From Puffinus mauretanicus (taxonomy: Eukaryota > Chordata > Aves > Procellariiformes > Procellariidae), in contig JAJKFH010000425.1 of the NCBI GenBank assembly GCA_023333565.1, forward strand, positions 620,001 to 684,000: a stretch of 64,000 bases of DNA, read 5' to 3'. Shown one piece after another: positions 13,581 through 24,100 of the stretch (the stretch's first letter is position 1; every line of letters starts with the position of its first letter). Both the position numbers and the translations under genes were made by a program. The notes under the pieces were generated by a model, which did not search any database, was not told the origin of the DNA, and was given only the letters and a program-made list of their open reading frames with translations.

Positions 13581-13721
13581 GATTTTGTCCTGATTCCGGC
13601 TGGGACAGAGTTAACTCTTCCCAGTAGCTTGGGGGGTGTGCTGTGTTGTGGGTTTGGTATGAAAGGAGCGTTGATGGCCCATTGATGCTTTGGCTGTTGC
13701 TGGGTGTGGATGGTGCTTGCA

Positions 13722-13865
13722 CGGGAGGGGGGGGGGGGAGGGGGAAGCGGAGGGGGAGGGGAGGGGGAAGCACAGCCGGGGTGGTGGACCCAGCTGGCCA
13801 ATGGGGTATTCTATACCATGTGACATCATGCTCAGTATAAAAACTGGGGGGGGGGGGGGGCGGGG
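13722..13865 (+). repeat. G-rich tracts in the 5' LTR, G-quadruplex candidates
   Basis: 13722-13769 consists of many runs of three or more G separated by single A or AAGC. 13846-13865 contains 15 consecutive G and then CGGGG, immediately downstream of the TATA box. Equivalent but shorter tracts occur in the 3' LTR near 19909-19921 and 20225-20250. Confidence 0.8.
13821..13843 (+). promoter_or_regulatory. CRE-like site and TATA box of provirus 5' LTR
   Basis: TGACATCA (13821-13828) is followed by TATAAAAA (13836-13843). Transcription would be expected to start roughly 25-30 bp downstream, inside the G-rich run. The CRE has lost its central CpG. Confidence 0.55.
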
Positions 13866-14141
13866 CTCGCCCCCCTGTTCGTGACACGGGGTCCGCAGTC
13901 GGTGAACAGTTGCATTCTGTATTGCCTGCTTTGTGTATTCTGTTATTGTTGTTGTTTTCATTGTTATTATTACTGTTCTACTTCATTATATTTCAATTAT
14001 TTAACTGTTTTTATCTCAACCCGGGAGTTTTCCTACTTGTGCCTTCCCGATTCTCTCCCCCATTCCACCAGAGGTGGGGGTGAACAAGCGGCTGCGTGGG
14101 GTTTATTTGCTGTCTGGGGTTAAACCATGACAGTCCTTTTT

Positions 14142-14159
14142 TGGCGCCCAACGTGGGGC
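14142..14159 (+). other. Primer-binding site (tRNA-Lys type)
   Basis: TGGCGCCCAACGTGGGGC lies 9 nt after the LTR end. It begins with the TGG complementary to a tRNA CCA end and matches the lysine (Lys1,2) primer site known from betaretroviruses. This differs from the leucine tRNA that gives mammalian ERVL its name. The same 18 nt occur in the minus-strand element at 48892-48909. Confidence 0.85.
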
Positions 14160-14241
14160 AGCGAAGGGTTGAGATAACGACAGATTAATTAGAGCATATT
14201 AAGGAATTTATATCTGTTAACATATTAATTTGTTCTGCACC

Positions 14242-16720
14242 ATGCTCTTGTTTTTACTGTACCTGTTAAAGATTGGGGGTGGGTTTTGTAGTCTGCTGTG
14301 CTCTGCAGTGATTAATGATGTTTTGCCTGGGAGATTTGTTACTAAAACGCTGGCATTGGTGGTTATTTGGTATTTGGGATTTGTAATGAAGCCGTTTCTG
14401 TATTTTGTGTACCACCTCGTGGAGACCATTAGCAATTATACCTTTTCCTCTGAGAGATTTTTTATGGAGGAAATAGAGAATGGCATCCTCACTACCTTCC
14501 TCTATGACGTCGTCTCCTTTGTTAAAATAACTTGTCAGTACCTTGAACATCCCTGGGTAGTTAAGACACATCTATTTGTGCTCCTTGGGAATATTGTTTT
14601 GGTTTTATCCAAGGTTAGTAAGCAATTTAAGAACATCATCCAGAGATCTGCCCCAAGGCTGGATAGTTATGAGTGGCAGGGTGAGTGGGATAGTATGGGC
14701 AAATGCCTAGGATGGTGGGCACCCCCAGTGTTCTGGAACTTCACCCCTGAACAAGTGCAGAATCCTGAAAAATTAGTAGAATATTTGGAAAAAGTATGCT
14801 GTCACCCTGGCTATTCTAGGGAGACACAAATCACTACAATGTGCTGGGGCCTGGCCCACACCTACGGAGCCCTGTTTAACACCACTCAGAACCCCCAAGG
14901 GGAAGAAAAGGTCTCTGCAGCTGATGACAAAGCAACAGGCCCTGCGGCTACCCCAACCGCCGGCAGGGCAGGCAGGGCAGCTACTCCACCCCCTGCAACA
15001 GGGAACCAACCCATGCCAGTTCAGTCGCCCCTATACAAAAAAGAAAATGCACCAGAAAATCAGCTCGGAACCAGGGCCATCACGAGAACAGGAGGAGGAG
15101 GAGGCAGAACCCGTAAATGAGATGGTAATCACCCGATCCTTATCCCTGGGTGAGCTGCGAGATATGCAAAAAGACTTCAGCCGTCCAGACGAGCACATTG
15201 TCACCTGAGTGCTCCGATGCTGGGATAACGGGGCCAGTAGCCTGGAATTAGAGGGTAGAGAAGCCAAGCAGCTGGGATCCCTTTCTAGGGAAGGGGGCAT
15301 TGACAAAGCAATTGGACAAGGGACACAAGTCCTTAGCCTCTGGAGGCGACTCCTGCCAGGTGTGAAGGACAAGTATCCCTTCAAAGAAGATGTTATATGC
15401 CATCCAGGCAAGTGGAGCACCATAGAATCATAGAATCATAGAATCATTAAGGCTGGAAAAGACCTCTAAGATCATCGAGTCCAACCGTCAACCCAACACC
15501 ACCATACCCACTACACCATGTCCCTAAGGGCCTCATCTACACATCTTTTAAATACTTCCAGGGATGGTGACTCCACCACTTCCCTGGGCAGCCTGTTCCA
15601 AGGCCTGATCGCTCTTTCAGTAAAGAAATTTCTCCTAATGTCCAATCTAAACCTTCCTTGGCGCAACTTGAGGCCATTTCCTCTCATCCTATCACTAGTT
15701 ACTTGGGAGAAGAGACCAACACGCTCCTCGCTACAACCTCCTTTCAGGTAGTTGTAGAGAGTGATGAGGTCTCCCCTCAGCCTCCTCTTCTCCAGGCTAA
15801 ACAACCCCAGTTCCCTCAGCCGCTCCTCATACGACTTGTGCTCCAGGCCCTTCACCAGCTTCGTTGCCCTTCTCTGGACACGCTCCAGCACCTCGATGTC
15901 TTTCTTGTAGTGAGAGGTCCAAAACTGAACACAGTATTCGAGGTGCGGCCTTACCAGTGCCGAGTACTCCTTCACCATGGAGAAAGGTATCCAGTACCTC
16001 AGGGAATTAGCCGTGCTGGAAGTGATTTATGATGACCTGAACAACGAGCAGTTATCCAAAGACCTAGATGAAGTCAAATGCACCCGACCCATGTGGCGGA
16101 AGTTTGTATGGAGTGCACCAGCATCTCATGTAAACTCATTGGCAGTAATGACCTGGAAAGACGGAGAGGAACAAACGGTGGATGAATTGGCTGGCCAACT
16201 CCGGCAATACGAAGAAAGTCTCTCTTCCTCCCTACGGGCCTGTGTCTCTGCTGTGGAGAAACTGTCTCAGGAGGTCCAGCAACTCAAAAAGGATATGTCC
16301 TACTCTCCACCTGCACTGGCCAGTGTCTCAGCCATTAGGAGCAAGCGTCCCTCTGCTCAAGAGAGAAGACATCGTGGGTACCTGTGGTTTTACCTGCGTG
16401 ACCACAGAAAGGACATGAGGAAGTGGGATGGAAAATCTACCTCAGCCCTACAGGCATGGGTACATGAGTTGCAAGAAAAAACAACCACAAAAAGGGGTTC
16501 TTCCAGGAAAACTGCTGCTCCAGTCTCCAGTGAGCAGTTTCCCAGACAGAGTAGAAGGGCTGATTCCACTTCCAACCTTAATAAAGGGACTTCTGATTCA
16601 TACTTACAAGAAGTGGATAGCGAGGGGCCCTGCCTCCAGCCAGGTGGAGGAAAGGGACAACCGGGTTTACTGGACTGTGTGGATTCGATGGTCTGGCACA
16701 TCAGAGCCACAGGAGTATAA
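14242..16720 (+). pseudogene. Degenerate gag of provirus, interrupted by CR1
   Basis: The reading frame opens at an ATG at 14242 (context CACCATGC). The first ~100 residues contain several hydrophobic, membrane-like segments (about 14245-14320, 14340-14415 and 14570-14610), which is unusual for a retroviral Gag. A proline/alanine-rich linker follows (about 14930-15020). The frame then shifts near an A run at about 15038-15043. A TGA stop lies at 15206-15208, and a CR1 interrupts the gene at 15424-15972. Beyond the CR1 the same frame resumes and carries a coiled-coil-like stretch near 16180-16300 before ending at 16720. I see no CCHC zinc knuckle. Gag would form the particle shell; this copy cannot make a full-length product. 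The assignment rests on position between the primer site and protease. Confidence 0.75.
15424..15972 (-). mobile_element. CR1 LINE 3' fragment nested in the provirus
   Basis: On the minus strand this is the 3' end of a CR1: the end of the reverse transcriptase ORF (open from about 15978 down to 15511, with the [22 protein letters not shown] segment), a short 3' UTR, and the terminal ATTCTATG repeats at 15424-15445. It is 5' truncated, as most CR1 copies are. CACCAT occurs on both sides (15418-15423 and 15973-15978) and could be a 6-bp target duplication. A few bases next to the 5' end do not look like CR1 and may be filler. The gag frame resumes directly after it, so the insertion post-dates the provirus. 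Confidence 0.92.
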
Positions 16721-18323
16721 GGCTCTCATAGACACTGATGCACAGTGTACCTTGATGCCATCAAGTTACACAGGGGCAGAACCCATTTGTATTTCTGGAA
16801 TGACAGGGGGATCCCAAGAGTTAACTGTATTGGAGGCCGAAGTGAGCCTAACCGGGAATGAGTGGCAGAAACACCCCATTGTGACTGGCCCAGAGGCTCC
16901 GTGCATCCTTGGCATAGACTACCTCAGGAGAGGGTATTTTAAGGACCCAAAAGGGTACCGGTGGGCTTTTGGTATAGCTGCCCTGGAGATGGAAGAAATT
17001 AAACAGCTGTCTACCTTGCCCAGTGTCTCGGAGGATCCTTCTGTTTTGGGGTTGTTGAAAGTCAGAGAACAACAGGTACCAATCGCTACCACAACAGTGC
17101 ACTGGCAGCAATATCGCACCAATCGAGACTCCCTGCTTCCCATCCATAAGCTGATTCGTCGACTGGAGAGCCCAGGAGTGATCAGCAAGACTCACTCACC
17201 CTTCAACAGTCCCATATGGCCAGTGCGAAAGTCCAATGGAGAGTGGAGATTAACAGCAGACTACCGTGGCCTGAACGAAGTCACGCCGCCACTGAGTGCT
17301 GCCGTGCTGGACATGCTAGAACTCCAATATGAATTGGAGTCAAAAGCAGCCAAGTGGTATGCCACAACTGATATTGCTAATGCATTCTTCTCAATCCCTT
17401 TGGCAGCAGAGTGCAGGCCACAGTTTGCTTTCACTTGGAGGGGCATCCAGTATACCTGGAACCAACTGCCCCAGGGGTGGAAACACAGCCCTACCATTTG
17501 CCATGGACTGATCCACACCACACTGGAACAGGGTGAGGCTCCGGAACACCTGTACTACATTGATGACATCATTGTATGGGGCAACATAGAAGAAGAAGAT
17601 TTTGAGAAAGGGGAGAGAATAGCGCAAATCCTTCTGAAGGCTGGTTTTGCAATAAAACAAAGTAAGGTCAAGGGACCTGCACAGGAGATCCAGTTTTTAG
17701 GAACAAAATGGCAAGATGGACATCATCAGATCCCAATGGATGTGGTCAATAAAATACCAGCCGTGTCTGCACCAACTAGCAAAAAGGAAACACAAGCTTT
17801 CTTAGGCATTGTGGGTTTTTGGAGCATGCATATTCCAAATTACAGTCAAATCATAAGTCCTCTCTATTACGTGACCAGGAAGAAGAATGACTTCAAATGG
17901 GGCCCTGAGCAACGACAAGCTTTTGAACAAATTAAAGGGGAGATAGTTCAGGCAGTAGCCCTTGGGCCAGTCTGGGCAGGACAAGATGTAAAGAATGTGC
18001 TCTACACCGCAGCTGGGGAGAATGGCCCTACCTGGAGCCTCTGGCAGAAAGCACCAGGGGAGACTCGAGGTCGACCCTTAGGGTTCTGGAGTCGGGGATA
18101 CAGAGGATCCGAGGCCCGCTACACTCCAACTGAGAAGGAGATATTGGCAGCATATGAAGGGGTTCAAGCTGCTTCGGAAGTGGTTGGTACTGAAGCACAG
18201 CTCCTCCTGGCACCCTGACTGCCGGTGCTGGGCTGGATGTTCAGAGGGAGCGTCCCCTCTACACATCATGCAACCGATGCTACGTGGAGTAAGTGGGTTG
18301 CACTGATCACACAACGGGCCTGA
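16560..18323 (+). pseudogene. Degenerate protease and reverse transcriptase of provirus
   Basis: This frame overlaps the end of gag in a different frame. An aspartic protease core comes first, but the active-site triplet at 16731-16739 reads Asp-Thr-Asp instead of the invariant Asp-Thr-Gly, so the protease is presumably dead. The reverse transcriptase follows, with an LPQGW block near 17465-17480 and the catalytic YIDD at 17556-17567; the first catalytic Asp lies in the TDIANAF segment near 17370. A connection region leads to a TGA at 18216-18218. The same frame continues to a second TGA at 18321-18323, after which the RNase H homology is in another frame. The RT copies viral RNA into DNA; here its core is open, but the polyprotein is broken on both sides. 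Confidence 0.88.
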
Positions 18324-18871
18324 ATAGGAAACCCAGTCGCCCAGGAATCTTGGAAGTGATCACAAACTGGCCAGAAGGCAAAGATTTTGGAATATCCCCA
18401 GAGGAGGAGGTGACACATGCTGAAGAGGCCCCACTGTATAATAAACTACCAGAAAATGAGAAGCAATATGCCCTGTTCACTGATGGGTCCTGTCGCCTTG
18501 TGGGAAAGCATCGGAGGTGGAAAGCTGCTGTATGGAGTCCTATATGCCAAGTTGCAGAAACTGCTGAAGGAGAAGGTGAATCGAACCAGTTTGCAGAGGT
18601 GAAAGCCATCCAGCTGGCCTTGGACATTGCTGAACGAGAAAAATGGCCAGTACTTCATCTCTATACTGACTCATGGATGGTGGCAAATGCCCTGTGGGGG
18701 TGGTTGCAGCAGTGGAGGCAGAACAACTGGCAGCACAGAGGTAAACCCATCTGGGCTGCTGCATTGTGGCAAGATATTGCTGTCCAGGTAGAGAACCTGA
18801 CTGTAAAAGTACGTCATGTAGATGCTCACGTACCCAAGAATCGGGCCACTGAAGAACACCAAAACAAGTAA
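18324..18871 (+). pseudogene. RNase H domain of provirus
   Basis: The four acidic residues of a retroviral RNase H are all visible: Asp in FTDGS (18482-18484), Glu in FAEVKA (about 18594), Asp in YTDSW (about 18665) and Asp in HVDAH (about 18820). The domain degrades the RNA strand of the RNA-DNA hybrid. It lies one frame away from the RT before it and is ended by a TAA at 18869-18871, so it cannot be made as part of an intact Pol. The motifs look conserved, so decay here is mainly by frame loss. Confidence 0.87.
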
Positions 18872-19850
18872 CAGGTGGACCAGGTTGCTAAGTTTGAAGT
18901 AGCTCAGGTAGATCTGGACTGGCAACATAAGGGTGAATTATTTATAGCTCGGTGGGCCCATGACACTTCAGGCCACCAAGGAAGAGATGCAACATTTAGA
19001 TGGGCTCGTGATCGAGGGGTGGACTTGACCATGGATGCTATCGCACACGTTATCCATGAATGTGAAACATGCGCTGCAATCAAGCAAGCCAAGCGAGTAA
19101 AGCCTCCTCTGGTATGGAGGACGATGGTTGAAGTATAAATATGGGGAGGCTTGGCAGATTGATTATATCACACTCCCACAAACCCGCCACGGTAAGCGCT
19201 ATGTGCTCACCATGATGGAGGTCACCACGGGATGGCTGGAAACATATCCTATGCCCCATGCCACCACCTGGAACACCATCCTGGGCCTTGAAAAGCGAGT
19301 CCTATGGTGACATGGCACCCCAGAAAGAGTCAGACAACAGGACTCATTTCCAAAACACCCTCATAGACACCTGGGCCAAAGAGCATGGCATTGAGTGGGT
19401 CTATCATATCCCCTACCATGCACCAGCCTCTGGGAAAATCAAATGATACAACGGACTGCTAAAGACAACATTGAGGGCAATGGGTGGTGGGACATGGGGC
19501 ATTGGGACACACATTTAGCAAAGGCCACCTGGTTAGTCAACACTAGGGGATCTGTCACTCGAGCTGGCCCTGCCCAATCCAAACCCTTACGTACTGTAGA
19601 TGGAGATAAAGTCCCTGTCGTGCATATGAGAAATATGCTGGGGAAGACAGTCTGGGTTACTCCTGCCTCTGGCAAGGGAAAACCTATTCGTGGGATTGCT
19701 TTTGCTCAAGGACCTGGGTGCACTTGGTGGTTAATGCGAAAGGATGGGGAAGTCCGGTGTGTACCTCAAGGGGATTTAATTTTGGGTGAAAATAGCCAAC
19801 GAACTGGATTGTATGATGTTAATTACTATATAATACTGTATGTCATCACT
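18872..19850 (+). pseudogene. Degenerate integrase of provirus
   Basis: The zinc-binding HHCC region is intact: His-x4-His near 18957-18975 and Cys-x2-Cys near 19063-19075. The first catalytic Asp is in WQIDYI near 19155 and the second in SDNRTHF near 19330. At the position expected for the catalytic Glu, codon 19441-19443 reads Lys (AAA), followed at once by a TGA (19444-19446). The homology moves through three frames (changes near 19130, 19325 and 19470), with another TGA at 19308-19310. The C-terminal DNA-binding part is recognisable to about 19800. The integrase would join viral DNA to the host chromosome; this copy is clearly inactive. No dUTPase or env follows. Confidence 0.88.
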
Positions 19851-19854
19851 TCTA

Positions 19855-20298
19855 TGGTATGAAAGGAGCATTGATGGCGCATTGATGCTTTGGTTGTTGC
19901 TGGGTGCACGGCGGGGGGGGGCGGAGCACAGCCGGGGTGGTGGACCCAGCTGGCCAATGGGGTATTCTATACCATGTGACATCATGCTCAGTATAAAAAC
20001 CAGGGCTGTGGGGGTGCTCGCCCCCCGGTTTGTGACACGCGGTCAGCAGTCGGTGAGCAACTGCATTGTGCATCTCCTGCTTTGTATATTCTGTTATTGT
20101 TGTTGTTCTCATTGTTATTATTACTGTTCTATTTCATTTTATTTCAATTTTTAAACTGTTTTTATCTCAACCCTACAAGTTTTCCTACTTGTGCCCTCCC
20201 AATTCTCTCCCCTATCCCACTCAGGGGGGGGTGGGGGTGGGGGTGGTGAACGCGCAGCTGCGTGTGGTTTATTTGCTGGCTGGGGTTAAACCATGACA
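19855..20298 (+). repeat. 3' LTR of provirus, truncated at its 5' end
   Basis: It aligns with the 5' LTR from 13655 onward, but the first ~69 bp of U3 are missing, and so is any polypurine tract before it. One deletion therefore seems to span the end of the internal region and the start of the LTR. TGACATCA (19977-19984) and TATAAAAA (19992-19999) are kept. It ends CCATGACA, followed by the GATTT duplication. Confidence 0.9.
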
Positions 20299-21058
20299 GA
20301 TTTAGACCATTTTTTTTTTTTTTAGCAGACACAGGAGCCATACTTTTTGAAAATATACTATTGACTGGTGAGATAATTTAGTTCTTCAGAAATTCAATCC
20401 GAAAAGTGAAGGGTAGAAAAATTAAACTTGACATTAATAAATTAAACTGTGTTGATCTATTGATATACTTCAGAAAAAAATTATAGTGGTCTTATTTGTT
20501 GAATTGGAATAAAAATAAAATCATCATATTATTTTAAATTAGAATGCTTTCAGTGTTTGTTAGCATTGTTTTGTTGGTAACGCAGTGTAAAATTGTATCA
20601 GAATAAAATATAATTGTGGTAATGTTATTTTTTATGGAAGCTTGGTAAAATGGTAAATTCTGATGTAAGTTTAAGAAATGTTCTTGCTGCAAGCTACAGA
20701 AATTAAGCCTTAATGCATAAAGCTGGAGAAACCTTTAGAAAATAAACTGACAAAACAGATAAAAGAGGTATAAAGATACATTATAAGAGTAGTTCCTTTG
20801 AGCTCTACTGAAAAGTCCCACTAATGGACACTATGGCACACTCTTTCTGTCACGCAACATTAAAGATAAACGTTAAGTTTAGCAATGAAGATCGTTAACT
20901 CTTCTTGATTTTTGCCTAAGGAAATTTATTACATTAAGCAGCAATTTTGGTATGACTGGTCATATAACTGGCGAAGGTAAAAAGTAGTAATTGGACCCTA
21001 TTTAGTCTAATCTGATCTGACCAAACAAAAAAGACTCTGGGCCGGAACGGTATCTAGA

Positions 21059-21103
21059 ACTACGTCCTGTAGAGAGCTACATCCTGTAGAAAGCTACATT
21101 CTG
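21059..21103. repeat. Short tandem duplication, ~18-bp unit
   Basis: The words CTACGTCCTGTAGAGAG, CTACATCCTGTAGAAAG and CTACATTCTGAAG follow one another, giving about 2.5 imperfect copies. Confidence 0.6.
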
Positions 21104-24100
21104 AAGCTTCTCTACAGATAAAATCCCTGCATAAATATTTCCATGAAACTGCTACAAAGTTGCCAAGATTGTCTCTAATGCACAGAAACAGAGATGCCAG
21201 TGGTAATGAGACAACTCATTTGGGCAAGGGCTGGCCTTTCAACATCCATGGTGCATGACTAAACAGCAATGAGGAGAAATAAAATTCTTCACAGATATGA
21301 AAAATGTTTTCTCACTGTAAGTAAATATGAAATTAATTCTTGGTGAACCATAAGATGCTCAAAATTCTATTATATCCTGAAATAGTCAGTATTAATTTGG
21401 TGTTTGATAGAAATCATAAGGCCATTAGATTAGCTACACCAATCTCACGTATGTCACAGATCACTAGATTGCACTCCATTAAACCTGTTTTTATCCAGGA
21501 ACATGTATCAGAGTAAATCTTTGCTCACATTATGCTAAAATGCATATTCTGGCAGACCAAAATATATCTTGGTTTGGTAACAAAATGCAGAGCCTGAGAT
21601 TTGGGACTGAATTTAAAAGGGATGTGGGGAGTATTTGCGTGAGGACTTGAGCCTTAGGTTACTCTGTAGAAAGAAATTAGGAAAATAAGCCAAAATACAA
21701 AGAAAAGGCAGGTTAAATAGGGAAAAAAAGTGTTTAGTTCCATTGGCTATAAGACTTATGAGGTTAGTTTGACCTGGTAAAATGGTTTGGATAGGAATAG
21801 CAGACAGGAATTCTGTAAATACTGAGGAATATTTTGTGACAAGACAAACGTGTAAATGACTATTTACCTAATTGCAGAGCTAATTGAGTCCTAACTGAGG
21901 ACTAATTGTCCTCCTCACCTGTAATATCTGTGCACCTTGAGGTTGATAAACAACGCAACCCTCGCATTACTTCTGTGAAGTACAGAAGAGGGGAGATTTT
22001 TTTTTTTTTTTGCTTTAAAAACTAAAATAGCGTCAGTGATCTGAGCAGGATTACATCAGTTAAGAACCATTTCATATAACTTGGTTGCATGCCTATTCTG
22101 CTAGGTATGAAGACACCTTTCCTCTACTAATACCAGAGTTAAGCAATCGTGCACAGTATTTTCCCCAAACTCTGTCGCAGTCTTTAATAACTTGCTCACA
22201 TCTATCAGTAGTTAGTTATCACAAGACATTAGTATATAATGTTTCCATGCCAGTAAATCTGTTTTTCTTCATCCTTGAAAGCGAATTTTTATTGCTATTG
22301 CATTACCAAAAAAATACACTAAAAAAGCCTTTCTTCCTAAAACTCCTGGCTTGTTACTCACTTACCATTCATTTCAAGTATTTCAACTGTGGAAGGTTTG
22401 TTTGGACGTACAAGCCACAAGGTATTTTTCTGTTCTTAGGCTTGTGTTGCAAGTAAGTTTTCAGAGAGAATATTGAAAATTATCGAAGCTTTCAATTACA
22501 CTGAAAAGAAAAACTAATGCAGAAAACTCACAAATTGCTTTAGAAAGAAAGATTCTAAAAAGTGTTGGGTGAATAATTGTGCACAAAGCCCCTATATTTA
22601 TCAGATCTAAGAAACTACTAGTGCAAGTTTCTTCAAACTGTCCTGTGACATGCCCCAGACATTTAGGCTGATTCCTGAAGAAGCAATAAGCATTTTTACA
22701 CATTAAATAGACTCCTAGCAGGCTGTCTTTAGAGGGAAGCAGGAGACACTGCCGATTTTCCTATTACATTTCTTTTCTTTATTATCCACAGACACGTGGA
22801 TGATCAATCAGGTCTGATATGACAGCAGGCACAGTAGGAAGTTATTGAAAAAGCAGATGCCTAAAGACACCAGGACAACCATAGTCCTTTTACTCCTCCC
22901 TTCCCCCCACCTTGTATCAAAGGTCTGCAAAGTCCTGTACCATCAAAGAAAGGAGTTTGGGCTATTGATATTTTGGGGGGCATGCTAACAAACAGCGGTT
23001 TCCCTCTATCCACAGTTCAACAGAAGTCAAAATAATCGTTTTCCCAGGAGTCTTTCTCCCCAGTACTCAATCTCCCACTTTCCAACTTTCAGGCAGCAAA
23101 ATCCAACTTTTTTTACATTCTTAGAAGTTCTGAGCTAACGGCACCAACTAATTTCAGTGTTCACAGAGTAAATACAACAGACAGTAATAGCTGTGGGACT
23201 TCTTATTTGCACTGTCTTAACACCAATCTTCAGCCAAACTCCTGTTTTCTGTGCAAACACGGAACTGTAAAAGTTCTGTATCCCAAGATCATGTATTCTA
23301 CAGGGCTACCAAGAAGCAATGAACATTAGCCTAAGTGGAGTTTTTTGTTTTCATGGCTAATTTGCTACACATAGCCAAACTACCTAGTTTACTATTACCT
23401 GGGGTAATTTATCTAAGCTAGACTCCTTTTTCCACAGTCCTTTTTCCACTAAGGTAAGTTATACCTTAAAGCAGAGTCATTAAGAATTGAAATAGCATCC
23501 ATTACCATTACCAAACCAAAGACAACTACTTCTTCAAAATATTTTCAAAGTTTTAAATCTCTTTTTAGCATATATGAAAGACTTGGGGTTTGGGTTTTTT
23601 TCATTTTGTTTTGGTTTTGTTTTTTTTTACTTTATTCTACAGGATGCCAGTTATCAAGCATATACACTGGCATAGCTTGATAAACAGCAGACAAAAATCC
23701 ACTTGAAGGAACTGAGAGAAAGTCTGAGTATTAGCATGAGTTATCCAGAAGAGATACATAATAACCTCAGAATATGTAATATAAAATTTTAGATTATATC
23801 ACAGAGGAAAAAATAGTGTTCCTATCTTCTCCTGATGAAAAAGATACCAGTGCAAAATGATTAATCTATTAGAGAAAGAAATATTTTTCCCTTGATACTT
23901 CACTTCCATTGGTTTTTATTATGCTAACTAGGTACCTGGAAACCTTTTAAGAGTAACCTAAAAGCGGTGTTTAGGATAGCAGCTTTTTATGTTTTACAAG
24001 ACAGATACAGTGGCTTTATGGCTGGTTTTAGCTTTATATGCCACCAATCTCACACTTTTTTGTTAACTGGGAGTTGTTTTTCTTTCTTAATTCGTAAGAC

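Larger units (their letters stand above)
13586..14132 (+). repeat. 5' LTR of provirus
   Basis: Starts TGTCCTGA and ends CCATGACA, 547 bp. It holds the CRE-like/TATA pair at 13821-13843 and two long G-rich tracts. The segment from 13655 onward aligns with the 3' LTR at 19855-20298, with many substitutions and length differences in the G tracts, so this insertion is older than the element at 46937. Confidence 0.9.
13586..20298 (+). mobile_element. Decayed ERVL-like provirus, TSD GATTT, with nested CR1
   Basis: A 6.7-kb endogenous retrovirus bounded by perfect 5-bp duplications, GATTT at 13581-13585 and 20299-20303. The order is 5' LTR, primer-binding site, gag, protease, RT, RNase H, integrase and a truncated 3' LTR. 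I see no env and no dUTPase. The pol sequence (YIDD reverse transcriptase motif, HHCC integrase) and the lack of env fit the spuma-related class III (ERVL) group as found in birds, although the primer site is of the lysine-tRNA type. The coding part carries at least five in-frame stops, several frame changes, a CR1 insertion in gag and altered catalytic residues. It cannot make a functional polyprotein. Confidence 0.92.

Noticed and set aside
13532..13961. Proline- and glycine-rich frames on both strands
   Set aside because: They are artefacts of the G-rich tracts of the provirus 5' LTR.
22085..22456. 123-codon plus-strand frame
   Set aside because: It has a TTG first codon, no recognisable motif and a composition like the surrounding AT-rich DNA.
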